Positions 34,145 to 43,249 of a stretch of 64,000 nucleotides of DNA are shown here, piece after piece. A program made the translations under genes and the position numbers. The notes beneath the pieces were generated by a model. That model made no database searches. It was not told the DNA's origin and was given only the letters and a program-made list of their open reading frames with translations. Positions within the stretch are counted from its first letter, which is position 1; each line of letters begins with the position of its first letter. Source of the stretch: Iamia sp. SCSIO 61187 (GTDB lineage: Bacteria > Actinomycetota > Acidimicrobiia > Acidimicrobiales > Iamiaceae); contig NZ_CP050948.1 in assembly GCF_019443745.1 (NCBI RefSeq), positions 5,026,001-5,090,000 of the forward strand, in the 5' to 3' direction.

Positions 34145-35263
34145 TCAGCCTGCCCCGTCGGGGGTGACGGGGCGGACGTGGGCCGGGTCGACGGTGACCT
34201 CGACCTCGGCGCCGACCGCCGGCGGGGTGCTGGTGTGGAGGGACAAGACGACGCCGTCGACGTCGAGCACCACCCGCGACGTGGCGCCCCGGAAGCGCAC
34301 GTCGAGGACCTGGGCCCGGTGGGCGATGAGCCCGACCCCGCCGCCGAGCCCGTCCTGTCCGTCCCCGTCCCCCTCCACGGGGGATGAGGGTCGACCGAAA
34401 AGGGTGAGGGCCGCCTCCTGGACGACGCAGGCCTCGGCGGGGAGGCCGAGGCGGCGGGCGTCGTCGGCGTCGAGGACGTCGGCGTGGCCGAGGAACCGGG
34501 CCACGAACGCCGAGCCGGGGTCGCGCCACACGGCGGCGGCCGGCCCGTCGCGGACGATGGCCCCGGCCCGCATGACCACGATCCGGTCGGCGACGGCGTA
34601 GGCCTCCTCCTGGTCGTGGGTGACGTGGACGGCGGCCAGGCCCAGCTCGCCCAGGACCCGGCGCAGCTCGACGGCCAGCTCGTCGCGCAGCACCCGGTCG
34701 AGCGAGCCGAGCGGCTCGTCGAGCATCAGCAGCCGGGGCTCGGGGGCCAGGGCCCGGGCCAGGGCGACGCGCTGGGCCTCGCCGCCGGAGAGGGTGTCGA
34801 CGGTGCGGTCGGCGAACCCGGCCAGCCCGACCCGGGCCAGGGCGGCGTCGACGCCGGCAGCCTGCTCGGCCCGGCTGCGCCCGGCCATGCGCAACCCGAA
34901 GGCCACGTTCTGGCCGACGGTGCGGTGCGGGAACAGGGCGTGGTCCTGGAACATGAGGCCGAAGCCGCGCCGGTCGGGCGTGAGGCGGGTGATGTCGACC
35001 CCGTCCCAGCGGACGGTGCCCGCCGCCGGCGCCTCCAGCCCGGCCACCGCCCGGAGCAGGGTGCTCTTGCCGCACCCGCTCGGGCCCAGCAGGGCGACGA
35101 CCTCGCCCGGCGCCACCGCCAGGTCGACCCCGGCGACTGCGGTCGTCGCCCCGAACCGCACCACGAGCCCCTCGACCGCCAACCCCCCGGCGGACCGGGG
35201 ATCGGGTGCGTCCTCCACGGGGGGGATCTGATCACGGGTCCGGGTGGGGTGCGGGATCACCAT
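34145..35263 (-). CDS. thiQ: Thiamine ABC transporter, ATP-binding protein
   Basis: A 372-residue ABC ATPase that drives thiamine uptake. Walker A GPSGCGKST is at 60-68, Q-loop FQDHALF at about 105-111, signature LSGGE at 158-162, Walker B LLMLDEP at 178-184 and H-loop VTHDQEE. A C-terminal TOBE-like extension of about 110 residues follows, making it longer than enterobacterial ThiQ and closer to CysA/FbpC-type ATPases. The ATG at 35263 overlaps the end of the permease gene by 7 bp. Thiamine specificity is inferred from the operon's TPP riboswitch. Confidence 0.88.
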   Translation of the reverse strand: MVIPHPTRTRDQIPPVEDAPDPRSAGGLAVEGLVVRFGATTAVAGVDLAVAPGEVVALLGPSGCGKSTLLRAVAGLEAPAAGTVRWDGVDITRLTPDRRGFGLMFQDHALFPHRTVGQNVAFGLRMAGRSRAEQAAGVDAALARVGLAGFADRTVDTLSGGEAQRVALARALAPEPRLLMLDEPLGSLDRVLRDELAVELRRVLGELGLAAVHVTHDQEEAYAVADRIVVMRAGAIVRDGPAAAVWRDPGSAFVARFLGHADVLDADDARRLGLPAEACVVQEAALTLFGRPSSPVEGDGDGQDGLGGGVGLIAHRAQVLDVRFRGATSRVVLDVDGVVLSLHTSTPPAVGAEVEVTVDPAHVRPVTPDGAG

Positions 35264-36870
35264 CCGAGGGCGTCCCTGGGACGGAGGCGCTCGATGACGA
35301 GGACGCTGGCGACGGTGAGGGCGGCGAGCACGACGCCGAGGGCCATGGCCTGGCCCCGCAGGGCGGCGCCGGGCTGGCCGAGGAGGCGGAACATGGCCGT
35401 GGGGACGGTGGGGGCGTCGGGGCGGGCGAGGAACGACGTGGCCCCGAACTCCCCCAGCGACACGGCGAAGGCGAAGGCGGCCCCGACGAGCAGGGTCCGG
35501 GCCACCAGCGGCACGTCGACCTCCCACCGGGCCCGCCAGGGCGAGGCGCCCAGGACGGTGGCCGCCTCCCGCGTCCGGGGGTCGACGGCCCGCAGGGCCG
35601 GCACCAGCGACCGCACCACGAACGGCAGGCCCACCAGGGCCTGGGCGATGGGGACGATGGCGGCCGACGAGCGCAGGTCGAGCGGCGGTGCGTCGAGGGC
35701 GATGAGGAGCCCGAAGCCGAGGGTGACGGCGCTGGTGCCCAGCGGGACCATGAGGGCGACGTCGACAGCACGCGACGACACCCGCCCGGCGTGGGCCACC
35801 ACCACCGCGGCCAGCCCGCCGACCACGACGGCGATCAGGGTGGCCGCCACCGCGTAGGTCAGCGACGTCCGCACCGCCTCCAGCGGGGCGACGGACAGGC
35901 CGGTGTCGCCGTCGGTGGCCAGGGCCCGGAAGTGGCCCACGCCGTAGCCGTCGCCCACGGCCAGCGAGCGCTCGACGAGGACCCCCACGGGCACCACCAC
36001 GAGGAGGGCGGCGGGGGCCAGGGCGGCGGCCACCGCGAGCCGCAGCCGGGCGGTGGCCAACGGCCGGGGCGGCACCGGGTTGCGCACCACCGCGCCCGCC
36101 GCGGCCCGGCGCTCGGCCACGCCCACGGTGGCGACGAGGGCGACGACGACGAGCATCTGGAGCAGCGCCAGGGCGGTGGCCGTCGCCAGGTCGGTGCGCT
36201 GGGTGGCGTAGCGCCAGATCTCGGTCTCGACGGTGGGCCGGCCGGGCCCGCCGACGGTGAGGATCACCCCGAACGAGGTGAAGCAGAACAGGAAGACGAT
36301 GCCGGCCGCGCTCCAGATCGCCGGGCCGAGCCGGGGCAGGGTGACCTCCCGCAGGACCCGCAGGCGGGACGCGCCCAGCACCCGCGCCGCCTCCTCGGTC
36401 CTCGGGTCGAGCAGGGCCCAGTGGGACCCGACGACCCGCACCACGACGGCGACGTTGAGGACCATGTGCGCCAGCAATACGGCGGCGACGGTCCGCTCGA
36501 GGTGGAACCCGTCGCTGCCGTCGACCCCGACGCGCTCGAACGTCGCCTGGAGGGCCGCGCCCACCACGAGCGTCGGGAGGACGAAGGGAACGACGAGCAG
36601 GGCCCGCACCAGCCGGCGGCCGGGCAGGTCGACCCGGGCCACGGCCCAGGCCGCCGGCAGGCCGACGACCAGGCTCAGCGCCGCCGACGCCGCCGCCTGG
36701 GCCACGGTGAAGGTGACCAGCCGGCCCGTCGAGCGCCGCCGCACCACGTCGAGCGCCGAGCCCTCGGTCAGCCCCCGCTCCAGGATCGTGGCGACGGGGT
36801 AGGCGAAGAACACGGCGAGGAACGCCACCGGCCCCACGGCGACCAGCGCCCACAGCAGCCGGCGGCGCAC
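35257..36870 (-). CDS. thiP: Thiamine ABC transporter, permease (fused two-module type)
   Basis: About 537 residues with twelve membrane helices in two homologous halves, each with an ABC permease EAA loop (EEAARVLGAS and REAATVLGAS). This is the ThiP/FbpB architecture. GTG at 36870 or GTG at 36879 could be the start. The RBS-like GGGAAGGGGG lies just before and partly within a hairpin (36884-36928), so start access may be limited. It overlaps thiQ by 7 bp and lies 71 bp after thiB. Confidence 0.88.
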   Translation of the reverse strand: MRRRLLWALVAVGPVAFLAVFFAYPVATILERGLTEGSALDVVRRRSTGRLVTFTVAQAAASAALSLVVGLPAAWAVARVDLPGRRLVRALLVVPFVLPTLVVGAALQATFERVGVDGSDGFHLERTVAAVLLAHMVLNVAVVVRVVGSHWALLDPRTEEAARVLGASRLRVLREVTLPRLGPAIWSAAGIVFLFCFTSFGVILTVGGPGRPTVETEIWRYATQRTDLATATALALLQMLVVVALVATVGVAERRAAAGAVVRNPVPPRPLATARLRLAVAAALAPAALLVVVPVGVLVERSLAVGDGYGVGHFRALATDGDTGLSVAPLEAVRTSLTYAVAATLIAVVVGGLAAVVVAHAGRVSSRAVDVALMVPLGTSAVTLGFGLLIALDAPPLDLRSSAAIVPIAQALVGLPFVVRSLVPALRAVDPRTREAATVLGASPWRARWEVDVPLVARTLLVGAAFAFAVSLGEFGATSFLARPDAPTVPTAMFRLLGQPGAALRGQAMALGVVLAALTVASVLVIERLRPRDALGW

Positions 36871-36883
36871 GGTCGTCACCCCC

Positions 36884-36928
36884 TTCCCGGCACCCAAGCG
36901 CGCCCGCGGTGCTCTTCGGTGCCGGGAA
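36884..36928 (-). promoter_or_regulatory. Intercistronic hairpin between thiB and thiP
   Basis: Arms TTCCCGGCACC and GGTGCCGGGAA (11 bp) with a 23-nt loop, starting 14 bp after the thiB stop. The downstream arm runs into the purine-rich ribosome binding site of thiP. It could weaken transcription or translation of the permease relative to the binding protein, or protect the thiB mRNA 3' end. Confidence 0.65.
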
Positions 36929-36941
36929 CGGTGGGTGGGGG

Positions 36942-38120
36942 TCACCGGAGGACGATCTCGGTCCAGCGCTCGGTCCACTCGTCGCGCCCGGCCTCGATCT
37001 CGGCGGGGGTCAGGGTGAGCCGGTCCTCGATCACCGTGCGGTGGGCGACGTACTCCTCGGGCAGCTCGGCGTCGGGGTGCACCGGCTCGACGAACATGGT
37101 GAGCGGGATGTCCTCCTGGAAGGTGGGTGAGAGGAGGAAGTCGACGAGCAGGGCGGCGGCCTCGGGGTGCTCGGTGCCGCGCAGCACGCCGGCCAGCTCG
37201 ACCTGGCGGAAGCAGGACTCGGCGACCACGCCGATGGCGGGCTCGTCGCGGGGCGGGTCGGAGTAGACGACGTCGGCCACCGGGCTCGACGCGTAGGAGG
37301 TCACGATCGAGCGCTCGCCCGAGCCGGCCCCGAAGCTGTCGTTGTAGGCCTCCTCCCAGCCCGAGGTGACCTCGACGCCGTTCTCCCGCACGTCGGCCCA
37401 CCAGCCCTCCCAGCCGTCGGCCCCGTACTCGGCGATGGTGGCGAGGAGGAAGGCGAGCCCGGGCGACGAGGTCTCCGGGTTCTCGGTGACGAAGGCATCG
37501 GCGAAGGCCGGGTCGGTGAGGTCGTCGAGGGACTGCGGCGCGTCGGCCTCGTCCGGGAACGCGGTCTTCGAGTAGTTGAGGCACACGTCGCCGACATCGA
37601 TCGGCGTGGCCAGGTCGTCGACGGCGATCTGGTGCTCCTCGGCCACCTCGTCGAGGGCCGCGGGCCGGTAGGGGACGAACAGCCCGGCCTCGGTGCCCCG
37701 GCACAGGAACGTGGTGTCGATGCCGAACATGACGTCGGCCACCGGGTCGCCGGCGGTGAGGATCGCCTGGCTGACCATGGTCCCGGCGTCGCCGGCGCTG
37801 ACCACCTCGACCTCGACGCCCGTCTCCTCGGTGAAGGTGTCGAAGATGCCGTCGGAGACGGCGAAGGAGTCGTGGGTGGCAAGGGTGACGGTGGTGCCGT
37901 CGACGTCGGCCTCCGCCGCCTCCTCCGGGTCGATGGGCTCGGGGAGCTCCTCGGGCCGGCAGGCATCGGCGGCGGGCTCGGTCGTGCCCGACTCCCCGGC
38001 GCTGGTGGACTCGGGGTCGTCGGTGCACGCCGTCAGCCCCACGAGGAGGGCGAGGGGGACGGCCACGGCGGCCGCGCGGGCGCGGCGACGACGGGACGGG
38101 ACGGTGGTCTGGTGGGACAC
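36942..38120 (-). CDS. thiB: Thiamine ABC transporter, substrate-binding lipoprotein
   Basis: A 392-residue periplasmic-type binding protein of the ThiB/TbpA group, with a lipoprotein signal (LTAC, C32). TVTLATHDSFAVSDGIFDTFTEETG opens the first lobe as in thiamine-binding proteins, followed by DVMFGID and CLNYSK. It delivers thiamine or its phosphates to ThiP. GTG at 38120 is preceded by GGAGGA, which is the 3' edge of the TPP riboswitch, so translation should fall when TPP is abundant. Confidence 0.88.
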   Translation of the reverse strand: MSHQTTVPSRRRRARAAAVAVPLALLVGLTACTDDPESTSAGESGTTEPAADACRPEELPEPIDPEEAAEADVDGTTVTLATHDSFAVSDGIFDTFTEETGVEVEVVSAGDAGTMVSQAILTAGDPVADVMFGIDTTFLCRGTEAGLFVPYRPAALDEVAEEHQIAVDDLATPIDVGDVCLNYSKTAFPDEADAPQSLDDLTDPAFADAFVTENPETSSPGLAFLLATIAEYGADGWEGWWADVRENGVEVTSGWEEAYNDSFGAGSGERSIVTSYASSPVADVVYSDPPRDEPAIGVVAESCFRQVELAGVLRGTEHPEAAALLVDFLLSPTFQEDIPLTMFVEPVHPDAELPEEYVAHRTVIEDRLTLTPAEIEAGRDEWTERWTEIVLR

Positions 38121-38126
38121 GAGATT

Positions 38127-38212
38127 TCCTCCGCTGGCATTGCCCAGGTCAGGTGTGCGGGTCGACGGCGGGTCCTGCCGTCCTCTCAGCCCGTGGCCAC
38201 GAGCTCCCCGAT
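38127..38212 (-). promoter_or_regulatory. TPP riboswitch (THI element)
   Basis: On the minus strand the conserved blocks appear in order: GGGGAGC, GGGCTGAGAGG, GACCCGC, ACACCTGACCTGGGCAATG and CCAGCGGAGG. These are the P2/P3 pyrimidine-sensor and P4/P5 diphosphate-sensor parts of the THI aptamer. The GGAGG at 38128-38132 doubles as the thiB ribosome binding site, which fits translational repression by TPP. Confidence 0.93.
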
Positions 38213-38252
38213 TCGGTTGTGGACCGACCCTACCCCTCGACGCCCGGACCCT

Positions 38253-41200
38253 CTACGGCGCGACCCCGGCGCGGTGGGCGACGGCGGCGGCCTGGGTGCG
38301 GGAGCGGACGCCGAGCTTGGCCAGGATGTTGCTGACGTGGACCCCGGCGGTGCGGGCGCTGATGAAGAGGGCCTCGCCGATCTCACCGTTGGTCCGGCCC
38401 TCGGCCAGGAGGGCCAGGACCTCGGCCTCCCGGGCGGTGAGCCCGAGGTCGCCGTAGGCGGCGCCCGGGTCGCTCGGGGCCTCCCCGCCTCCCCCGCCGG
38501 TCGGGGGGCGGGCACCGGTCGCGCTCGGGGTCGGACGGGTGGTCGGTCCGCCGGGCGGTGCCGGGCGGAGGTCCCCCAGGCGGGCCCGGCGGGCCAGGGC
38601 GTCGACCTCGGCGACGAGCGGCGTCGCCTCGATGGCGGCGGCCTCCTGGCGGGCGGCCCGGGCGACGATGCCCGCCTCGGCGGAGTCGCCGGCGGCGGCC
38701 AGGGCCTCAGCCCGCCGCCAGCAGGCGTAGGCCCGGTGCCAGCGGTGGTCGAGCTCGGTGGCGCGGTCGACCACGACGGCCCACCGTTCGGCCTCGCCGG
38801 TCGGGTCCTGGGCCCGGCCCCGGGCCACCTCGGCGGCCAGCAGGGCGGCGGCGAGCGGGAGGGGGAGCGTCACGAGGTGGGCGCCCTCGATCGACGGGGC
38901 CAGCGCGGCGGTCGCCTCCAGGGCGGCGCGAGCCGCGGCCCGGTCGGCGTCGCGGCGGCCGGGGTCGAGGGCGTGGTCGGCCTGGATGCGGGCCACGATG
39001 GTGAGGATCTCGGCGCGGAACTGGGCCTCGGACCCGTGCGCCCCGCGGTCGAGCACGACGGCGGCCGCCGGCGCCGGGTCCTCGCGGGCCCGGGCGAGCC
39101 AGGCGTGCTCGAGCCGGACGCGGGTCAACGCCCCCTCGAACTGCAGGTTGGACTCGCCGTCGATGATCGGGGCGATGCGCTCCACGACGGCGGGCACGGC
39201 GTCGGCCCGCCCCTGGCGCAGGTCGATCCACGCCGTGGTGAGGGCGCTGTGGAGCCAGGCGACGTGGCCCTCGCCCTCGACCCGCCGGTCGACCAGCGCC
39301 CGGGCCTCGGGCAACCGCCCCAGCCCGACGAGGACCTCGGCTGCGTTGAGCCGGGCGAAGCCGAAGCGCCGCAGCCCCCGCTCGAGGGCCCGCTCGTGGC
39401 CGGCGAGGGCCAGCGCCAGCGCCCGCTCGGACTGGCCGAGGAGCCGCAGGGCGTCGGAGAGGTTGACGTAGGCCCGGCTCTCCCAGTCGAGGTCCCCGGT
39501 CTCGGTGGCCAGGGCCAGGGCCGACTCCAGCAGGCCCAGGCCGGCCTCGACATCGAGGCCGGTGAGGATCAGGTCGTGGCCCAAGACGTGCTGGGCCCGG
39601 CCGAGGGTCGACCGGTGCCCCACCACCTCGGCGTCGGCCAGGGCGACCCGGGCCGCCTCCAGCCCGGCGTGCGGGTCGCCGGTGAGGGTCAGGCTGTGGG
39701 AGAGCTCGATCTGGACCCGGGTGCGGTTCCGGCTGGGCCGGTCGGGGAACGTCGCCAGGGCCTGGCGGAGCAGGTCGATCGACGCCGCCGCCCCGCCGGT
39801 GGAGCGGAGGACCCGGCCGAGCAGGGCCACCAGGGCGGCGCGGCCCTCGGCCCGGTCGTCGGGGCCCAGCCCCGTGTCGGGGTGGGCGTCGTCGTGGGCC
39901 AGCTCGGCCTCGATGAGGGCCTGGGCCCGGGCCAGGCGGTTGCCCAGGACCAGCCCGGTGGCGGCCTCGAGGGCGGCGTCGAGGCGGGTGCGGCCCGCCG
40001 CCGCGGCGGGATCGTCGACGCTGTCCCAGGTCTCGAGCACCCGCTGCATGTGCTCGGTCGCCTCGGCGAAGGCGTAGGCCCGTCGGGCCGCCTCGCCGGC
40101 CACGACGGACCAGCGCAGGGCCTGGGCTGCGTCGTGGGCCTCCCGCCAGTGCAGGGCGATGCGGGCGGCGATCGCCGGGTCCTGCTCGGCCCGGTCCCGG
40201 GCGGCCAGGCCGGAGGCGAAGGCGGCGTGGAGCGCCGTCCGCTCGGCGGGGAGGAGGTCGGCCTCGACGACCTCGCGGGCGAGGGCGTGGCGGAAGTCGA
40301 CGCCCTGGTCGTCGGCCACCAGCACCTGGTGGGCCAGCCCGACCCGCACCCGGGCGGCCAGCTCGGCGGCATCGAGCCCGGTGACGTGGCGGAGGAGGGC
40401 GTCGTCGACCGGTCCCGTCGCCGTGCCCGGCCCCAGCGCCCGCGCCACCTCGCCCACCTCGGGCGGGAGGGCGTCGATGCGCAGCTGGAGGACGTCCTGC
40501 AGGCCGGGCGGGACGTCGGTGGAGTCGCACGCCTCCACGCCGGCGGCGACCAGCTCCTCCACGAAGAAGGGCAGCCCGCTGGAGCGGCTGACGACCCGCT
40601 CGAGCAGCCGGGGCTGGAGCTCGGCGCCGGCCAGGGCGGTGGCCAGGCGGGTGACCTCGTCGGCGTCGAGGGGCTCGACGGTGACCGACCGGACCGACGG
40701 CAGCCGCCGGAGCTCGACCAGCGCCGGACGGAGGGGGTGGGTGCGGTGCAGCTCGTCGGTCCGGTAGGTGAGGACGACGAGGACGCGCAGCCCGTCGAGG
40801 TTGCGGGCCAGGAAGTCGACCAGGTCGAGGGTGGACGCCTCGGCCCAGTGGAGGTCCTCCAGGACGAGGGCGACGGGCCGGTCCCGGCCCAGCCGGTCGA
40901 GGAGGCCGATCACCAGCTCGAACAGCCGGGCCGGGTCGGTGGTCATCTGGTCGAAGACCGCGGGCGCCCCGCCGGCCGGGCCCAGCTCGGGGAGGAGGCG
41001 GGCCAGGTCGGTGCGGGCCGGGCCCACGATGCGGTCGCGCTCGGCCTCGTCGAGGCCCCGCAGCAGGCCCCGCAGGGCGCCGGTGAGCGGGGCGAAGGGC
41101 TGGGCCCCCGAGCCCCGCGACGGCGTCGCCCCGAGCAGCCAGGTCCCGCCCGCCTCGAGGACCAGCGGCCGCAGCTCGGCGACCAGACGGCTCTTGCCCA

Positions 41201-41327
41201 CGCCGGCGTCGCCGCCCAGCAGGACCACGCCCGGCACCCCGTCGACGGCCCGGCCCCACGCGGTCCGCAGCCCGCCCAGCTCGGCCGAGCGCCCGACCAG
41301 CTCCGACGCGGCACCCGGCACCTGCAC
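38253..41327 (-). CDS. Large LuxR-family (LAL-type) ATPase regulator
   Basis: A 1024-residue regulator from GTG 41327. The N-terminus has an AAA ATPase (Walker A GGDAGVGKS at 38-46; Walker B LVLEDLHWAE), a helical TPR-like centre and a C-terminal LuxR helix-turn-helix (LTAREAEVLALLAEGRTNGEIGEAL, about 960-1020), with a Gly/Pro-rich linker before it. LAL proteins sense a ligand (maltotriose in MalT) and activate transcription. The ligand and target are unknown here. It reads towards the thiamine operon riboswitch, with its stop 41 bp before it. The 198-bp stretch upstream (41328-41525) shows no feature I can name. Confidence 0.88.
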   Translation of the reverse strand: MQVPGAASELVGRSAELGGLRTAWGRAVDGVPGVVLLGGDAGVGKSRLVAELRPLVLEAGGTWLLGATPSRGSGAQPFAPLTGALRGLLRGLDEAERDRIVGPARTDLARLLPELGPAGGAPAVFDQMTTDPARLFELVIGLLDRLGRDRPVALVLEDLHWAEASTLDLVDFLARNLDGLRVLVVLTYRTDELHRTHPLRPALVELRRLPSVRSVTVEPLDADEVTRLATALAGAELQPRLLERVVSRSSGLPFFVEELVAAGVEACDSTDVPPGLQDVLQLRIDALPPEVGEVARALGPGTATGPVDDALLRHVTGLDAAELAARVRVGLAHQVLVADDQGVDFRHALAREVVEADLLPAERTALHAAFASGLAARDRAEQDPAIAARIALHWREAHDAAQALRWSVVAGEAARRAYAFAEATEHMQRVLETWDSVDDPAAAAGRTRLDAALEAATGLVLGNRLARAQALIEAELAHDDAHPDTGLGPDDRAEGRAALVALLGRVLRSTGGAAASIDLLRQALATFPDRPSRNRTRVQIELSHSLTLTGDPHAGLEAARVALADAEVVGHRSTLGRAQHVLGHDLILTGLDVEAGLGLLESALALATETGDLDWESRAYVNLSDALRLLGQSERALALALAGHERALERGLRRFGFARLNAAEVLVGLGRLPEARALVDRRVEGEGHVAWLHSALTTAWIDLRQGRADAVPAVVERIAPIIDGESNLQFEGALTRVRLEHAWLARAREDPAPAAAVVLDRGAHGSEAQFRAEILTIVARIQADHALDPGRRDADRAAARAALEATAALAPSIEGAHLVTLPLPLAAALLAAEVARGRAQDPTGEAERWAVVVDRATELDHRWHRAYACWRRAEALAAAGDSAEAGIVARAARQEAAAIEATPLVAEVDALARRARLGDLRPAPPGGPTTRPTPSATGARPPTGGGGGEAPSDPGAAYGDLGLTAREAEVLALLAEGRTNGEIGEALFISARTAGVHVSNILAKLGVRSRTQAAAVAHRAGVAP

Positions 41328-41525
41328 AGCGCCCAGTGTGGCAGCGCCGTCCCCGCCCGGCGCCCGGGTTCCTGCCAACCGCCGCGACCTCTCGGCGCCG
41401 CCGGTGCGCCGCCCCTCGCCGCGGCGGTGTCGGGCGCTGCGCCTGGCCTCGTCGCCTCTGCTGTTCTGGCGCGACCCGGGGGCGCGGGCGCGCCCTGGTC
41501 GCGTCACGACGGTGCCGGGGGCCGC

Positions 41526-42374
41526 TCACCCGGTGACGGCGTCGAGGATGGTCGCCCACAGGGGGATCACCAGGAGGTGGCCGACGCCGTCGGTGGTGTG
41601 GCGGGTGACGTCGACCAGCCGGTCGGCCCACCAGTCGCCGTGGTGCGGGGCGACGACGTCGTCCTCGCTGTAGACGAGGTGGGCCGGCGCCCCGATCGAC
41701 CGGGGGTCGAAGCCCCACGGCGCGATCTGGTCCGAGACGATGTCGGTGGCGCACCCGAGCGCCCCCTGGGCGAACGCCGCGGCCATCATCGCCCGCACCC
41801 GCCCTCGCACCGCGGCGTCGGCCAGCAGCGGCTCGTCGGCCGGGCCGGCCAGGAAGGCCATGCCGTCGCCGTCGCCCACGGCGGCACCGAGGATCTCGGC
41901 CAGGTGGGCCGTGGCCGTGCGCGGCTCGGGCCGCAGGGCGTCGAGCATGGCCTGGTGGTCGGCCGGGACGAACGACAGGTCCTCGGGCGACGGCGTCCCC
42001 ACCAGGGCCAGGGCCCGCACCCGGTCGGGGTGGCGGGCGGCCAGGGCCGCGGCCACCCGGCCACCGTGGGACCAGCCCACGACGGCGGCCTCGCCCACGC
42101 CGAGGTGGTCGAGCACGGCGGCCACGTCGTCGGCCGCCCGGGTGATGGTGGGCACGACCTCGGCCGGGAGCGGGGTCGAGCCGCCGTAGCCGGGCCGGTC
42201 GACGGTGAGGAGCCGGATCCCGGCCGCCGCCGTGGCCGCCGGGTCGGGGTCGAGCACCCGGGAGCCGGGCGACGAGTGCAGCAGGACGACGACGGATCCG
42301 TCGGCGTCACCGTGGTCGTCGACGGCCACGTGGCGGCCGTCGGGGAGCGTGATGGCGTGGGTGGTGGTGGTCAT
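41526..42374 (-). CDS. Alpha/beta hydrolase
   Basis: A 282-residue cytoplasmic hydrolase with HSSPGSR at the oxyanion strand, nucleophile elbow GWSHGG, an acidic residue in YSEDDVV, and a C-terminal GVGHLL histidine, which is a complete catalytic triad order. It resembles proline-iminopeptidase/haloalkane-dehalogenase-like hydrolases; the substrate is unknown. ATG at 42374 begins MTTTTHAITLPDG. It is divergent from a WYL regulator across 68 bp that contain a palindromic site, so that regulator probably controls it. Confidence 0.85.
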   Translation of the reverse strand: MTTTTHAITLPDGRHVAVDDHGDADGSVVVLLHSSPGSRVLDPDPAATAAAGIRLLTVDRPGYGGSTPLPAEVVPTITRAADDVAAVLDHLGVGEAAVVGWSHGGRVAAALAARHPDRVRALALVGTPSPEDLSFVPADHQAMLDALRPEPRTATAHLAEILGAAVGDGDGMAFLAGPADEPLLADAAVRGRVRAMMAAAFAQGALGCATDIVSDQIAPWGFDPRSIGAPAHLVYSEDDVVAPHHGDWWADRLVDVTRHTTDGVGHLLVIPLWATILDAVTG

Positions 42375-42397
42375 GGGGCGTACTCTGCGGGGGCGCT

Positions 42398-42417
42398 GGT
42401 GACACCGTCCTGTCACC
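42398..42417. promoter_or_regulatory. Operator candidate between hydrolase and WYL regulator
   Basis: GGTGACA-N6-TGTCACC, 7-bp arms, centred in the 68-bp divergent gap. It is probably the site of the adjacent WYL/HTH_11 regulator, controlling both genes. Confidence 0.65.
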
Positions 42418-42442
42418 GTCTCGGAGATCTCCCGGAGCCACC

Positions 42443-43183
42443 GTGAACCGCACCGACAGGCTCTACGCCATCGCCGAGGAGCTGCGGCGGGCGGGGCCGG
42501 CGGGACGGACGAGCACGGCGCTGGCGGAGCGGTTCGAGGTGGCGACGCGCACGGTGAAGCGGGACGTGCTCGCCCTCCAGGAGGCGGGCCTGCCCATCTG
42601 GTCCACCGCCGGGCCGGGCGGAGGCTACGTCCTCGACGAGAGCGCCACCCTCCCACCGCTGACCTTCTCGTCCCGGGAGGCCATCGCCATCTCCGTCGCC
42701 CTGGCCATGGGGCCGGCGCTCCCGTTCGCCCCCGACGGCCGGTCGGCCCTGGCCAAGCTGCTCGCCGCCATGCGGCCCGAGGACCGGGCCGCGGCCGAGG
42801 CCCTCGGTGGGCGCATCTGGACCCGGACCCGCCCCGACGGGCGCGATCCCGAGGACCGCTCGGGGCCGATGCGCGCCGACGTCCGCCCCCCGGCGGCCCG
42901 GGTCGTCGACGAGGCCATCCGGGACCAGGTCGTGGTGGTGATCGACTACACCGACGGCCGCGGGGAGGTCACCGAGCGGCGGCCCGTCGAGCCGCAGGCC
43001 TACGCCCTCGACGGAGACCAGTGGTTCCTCCTCGCCTGGTGCCGGCGCCGCCGGGCCGGGCGGTGGTTCCGCCTCGACCGGATCGACCGGGCCGTCCTCA
43101 CCACCGAGCGCACCACCCCACGCGACCTTGTCGAGGTGTTCGGGACGGCCCCCGACGACGCCGCCCCCCTGGTCCTGCGCTGA
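42443..43183 (+). CDS. WYL-domain transcriptional regulator
   Basis: A 246-residue regulator with an N-terminal HTH_11/DeoR-like winged helix (RLYAIAEELRRA, then STALAERFEVATRTVKRDVLAL) and a C-terminal WYL domain (about 150-240; RPVEPQAYALDGDQWFLLAWC), which binds nucleic acid or small ligands. GTG at 42443 has GGAG upstream. It is divergent from the hydrolase gene and followed by a palindromic terminator 15 bp after its stop. Confidence 0.9.
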   Translation: MNRTDRLYAIAEELRRAGPAGRTSTALAERFEVATRTVKRDVLALQEAGLPIWSTAGPGGGYVLDESATLPPLTFSSREAIAISVALAMGPALPFAPDGRSALAKLLAAMRPEDRAAAEALGGRIWTRTRPDGRDPEDRSGPMRADVRPPAARVVDEAIRDQVVVVIDYTDGRGEVTERRPVEPQAYALDGDQWFLLAWCRRRRAGRWFRLDRIDRAVLTTERTTPRDLVEVFGTAPDDAAPLVLR

Positions 43184-43197
43184 CGGCCCCGGCGGGC

Positions 43198-43226
43198 GCA
43201 CGGATGGTGCCAGGCACCGTCCGTGC
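43198..43226. terminator. Palindrome family member (14-1-14, one G-T mismatch) between convergent genes
   Basis: Arms GCACGGATGGTGCC and GGCACCGTCCGTGC around a central A, 15 bp after the WYL gene and 24 bp before the stop of the convergent reductase gene. Confidence 0.75.
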
Positions 43227-43249
43227 GTCGCTCCGTCGGCGGCGGGCGG

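Noticed and set aside
37167-42446. A 1759-codon open frame on the plus strand opposite thiB, the LuxR-type regulator and the hydrolase
   Set aside because: It spans three genes and the TPP riboswitch and shows no recognisable domain. Shadow frame.
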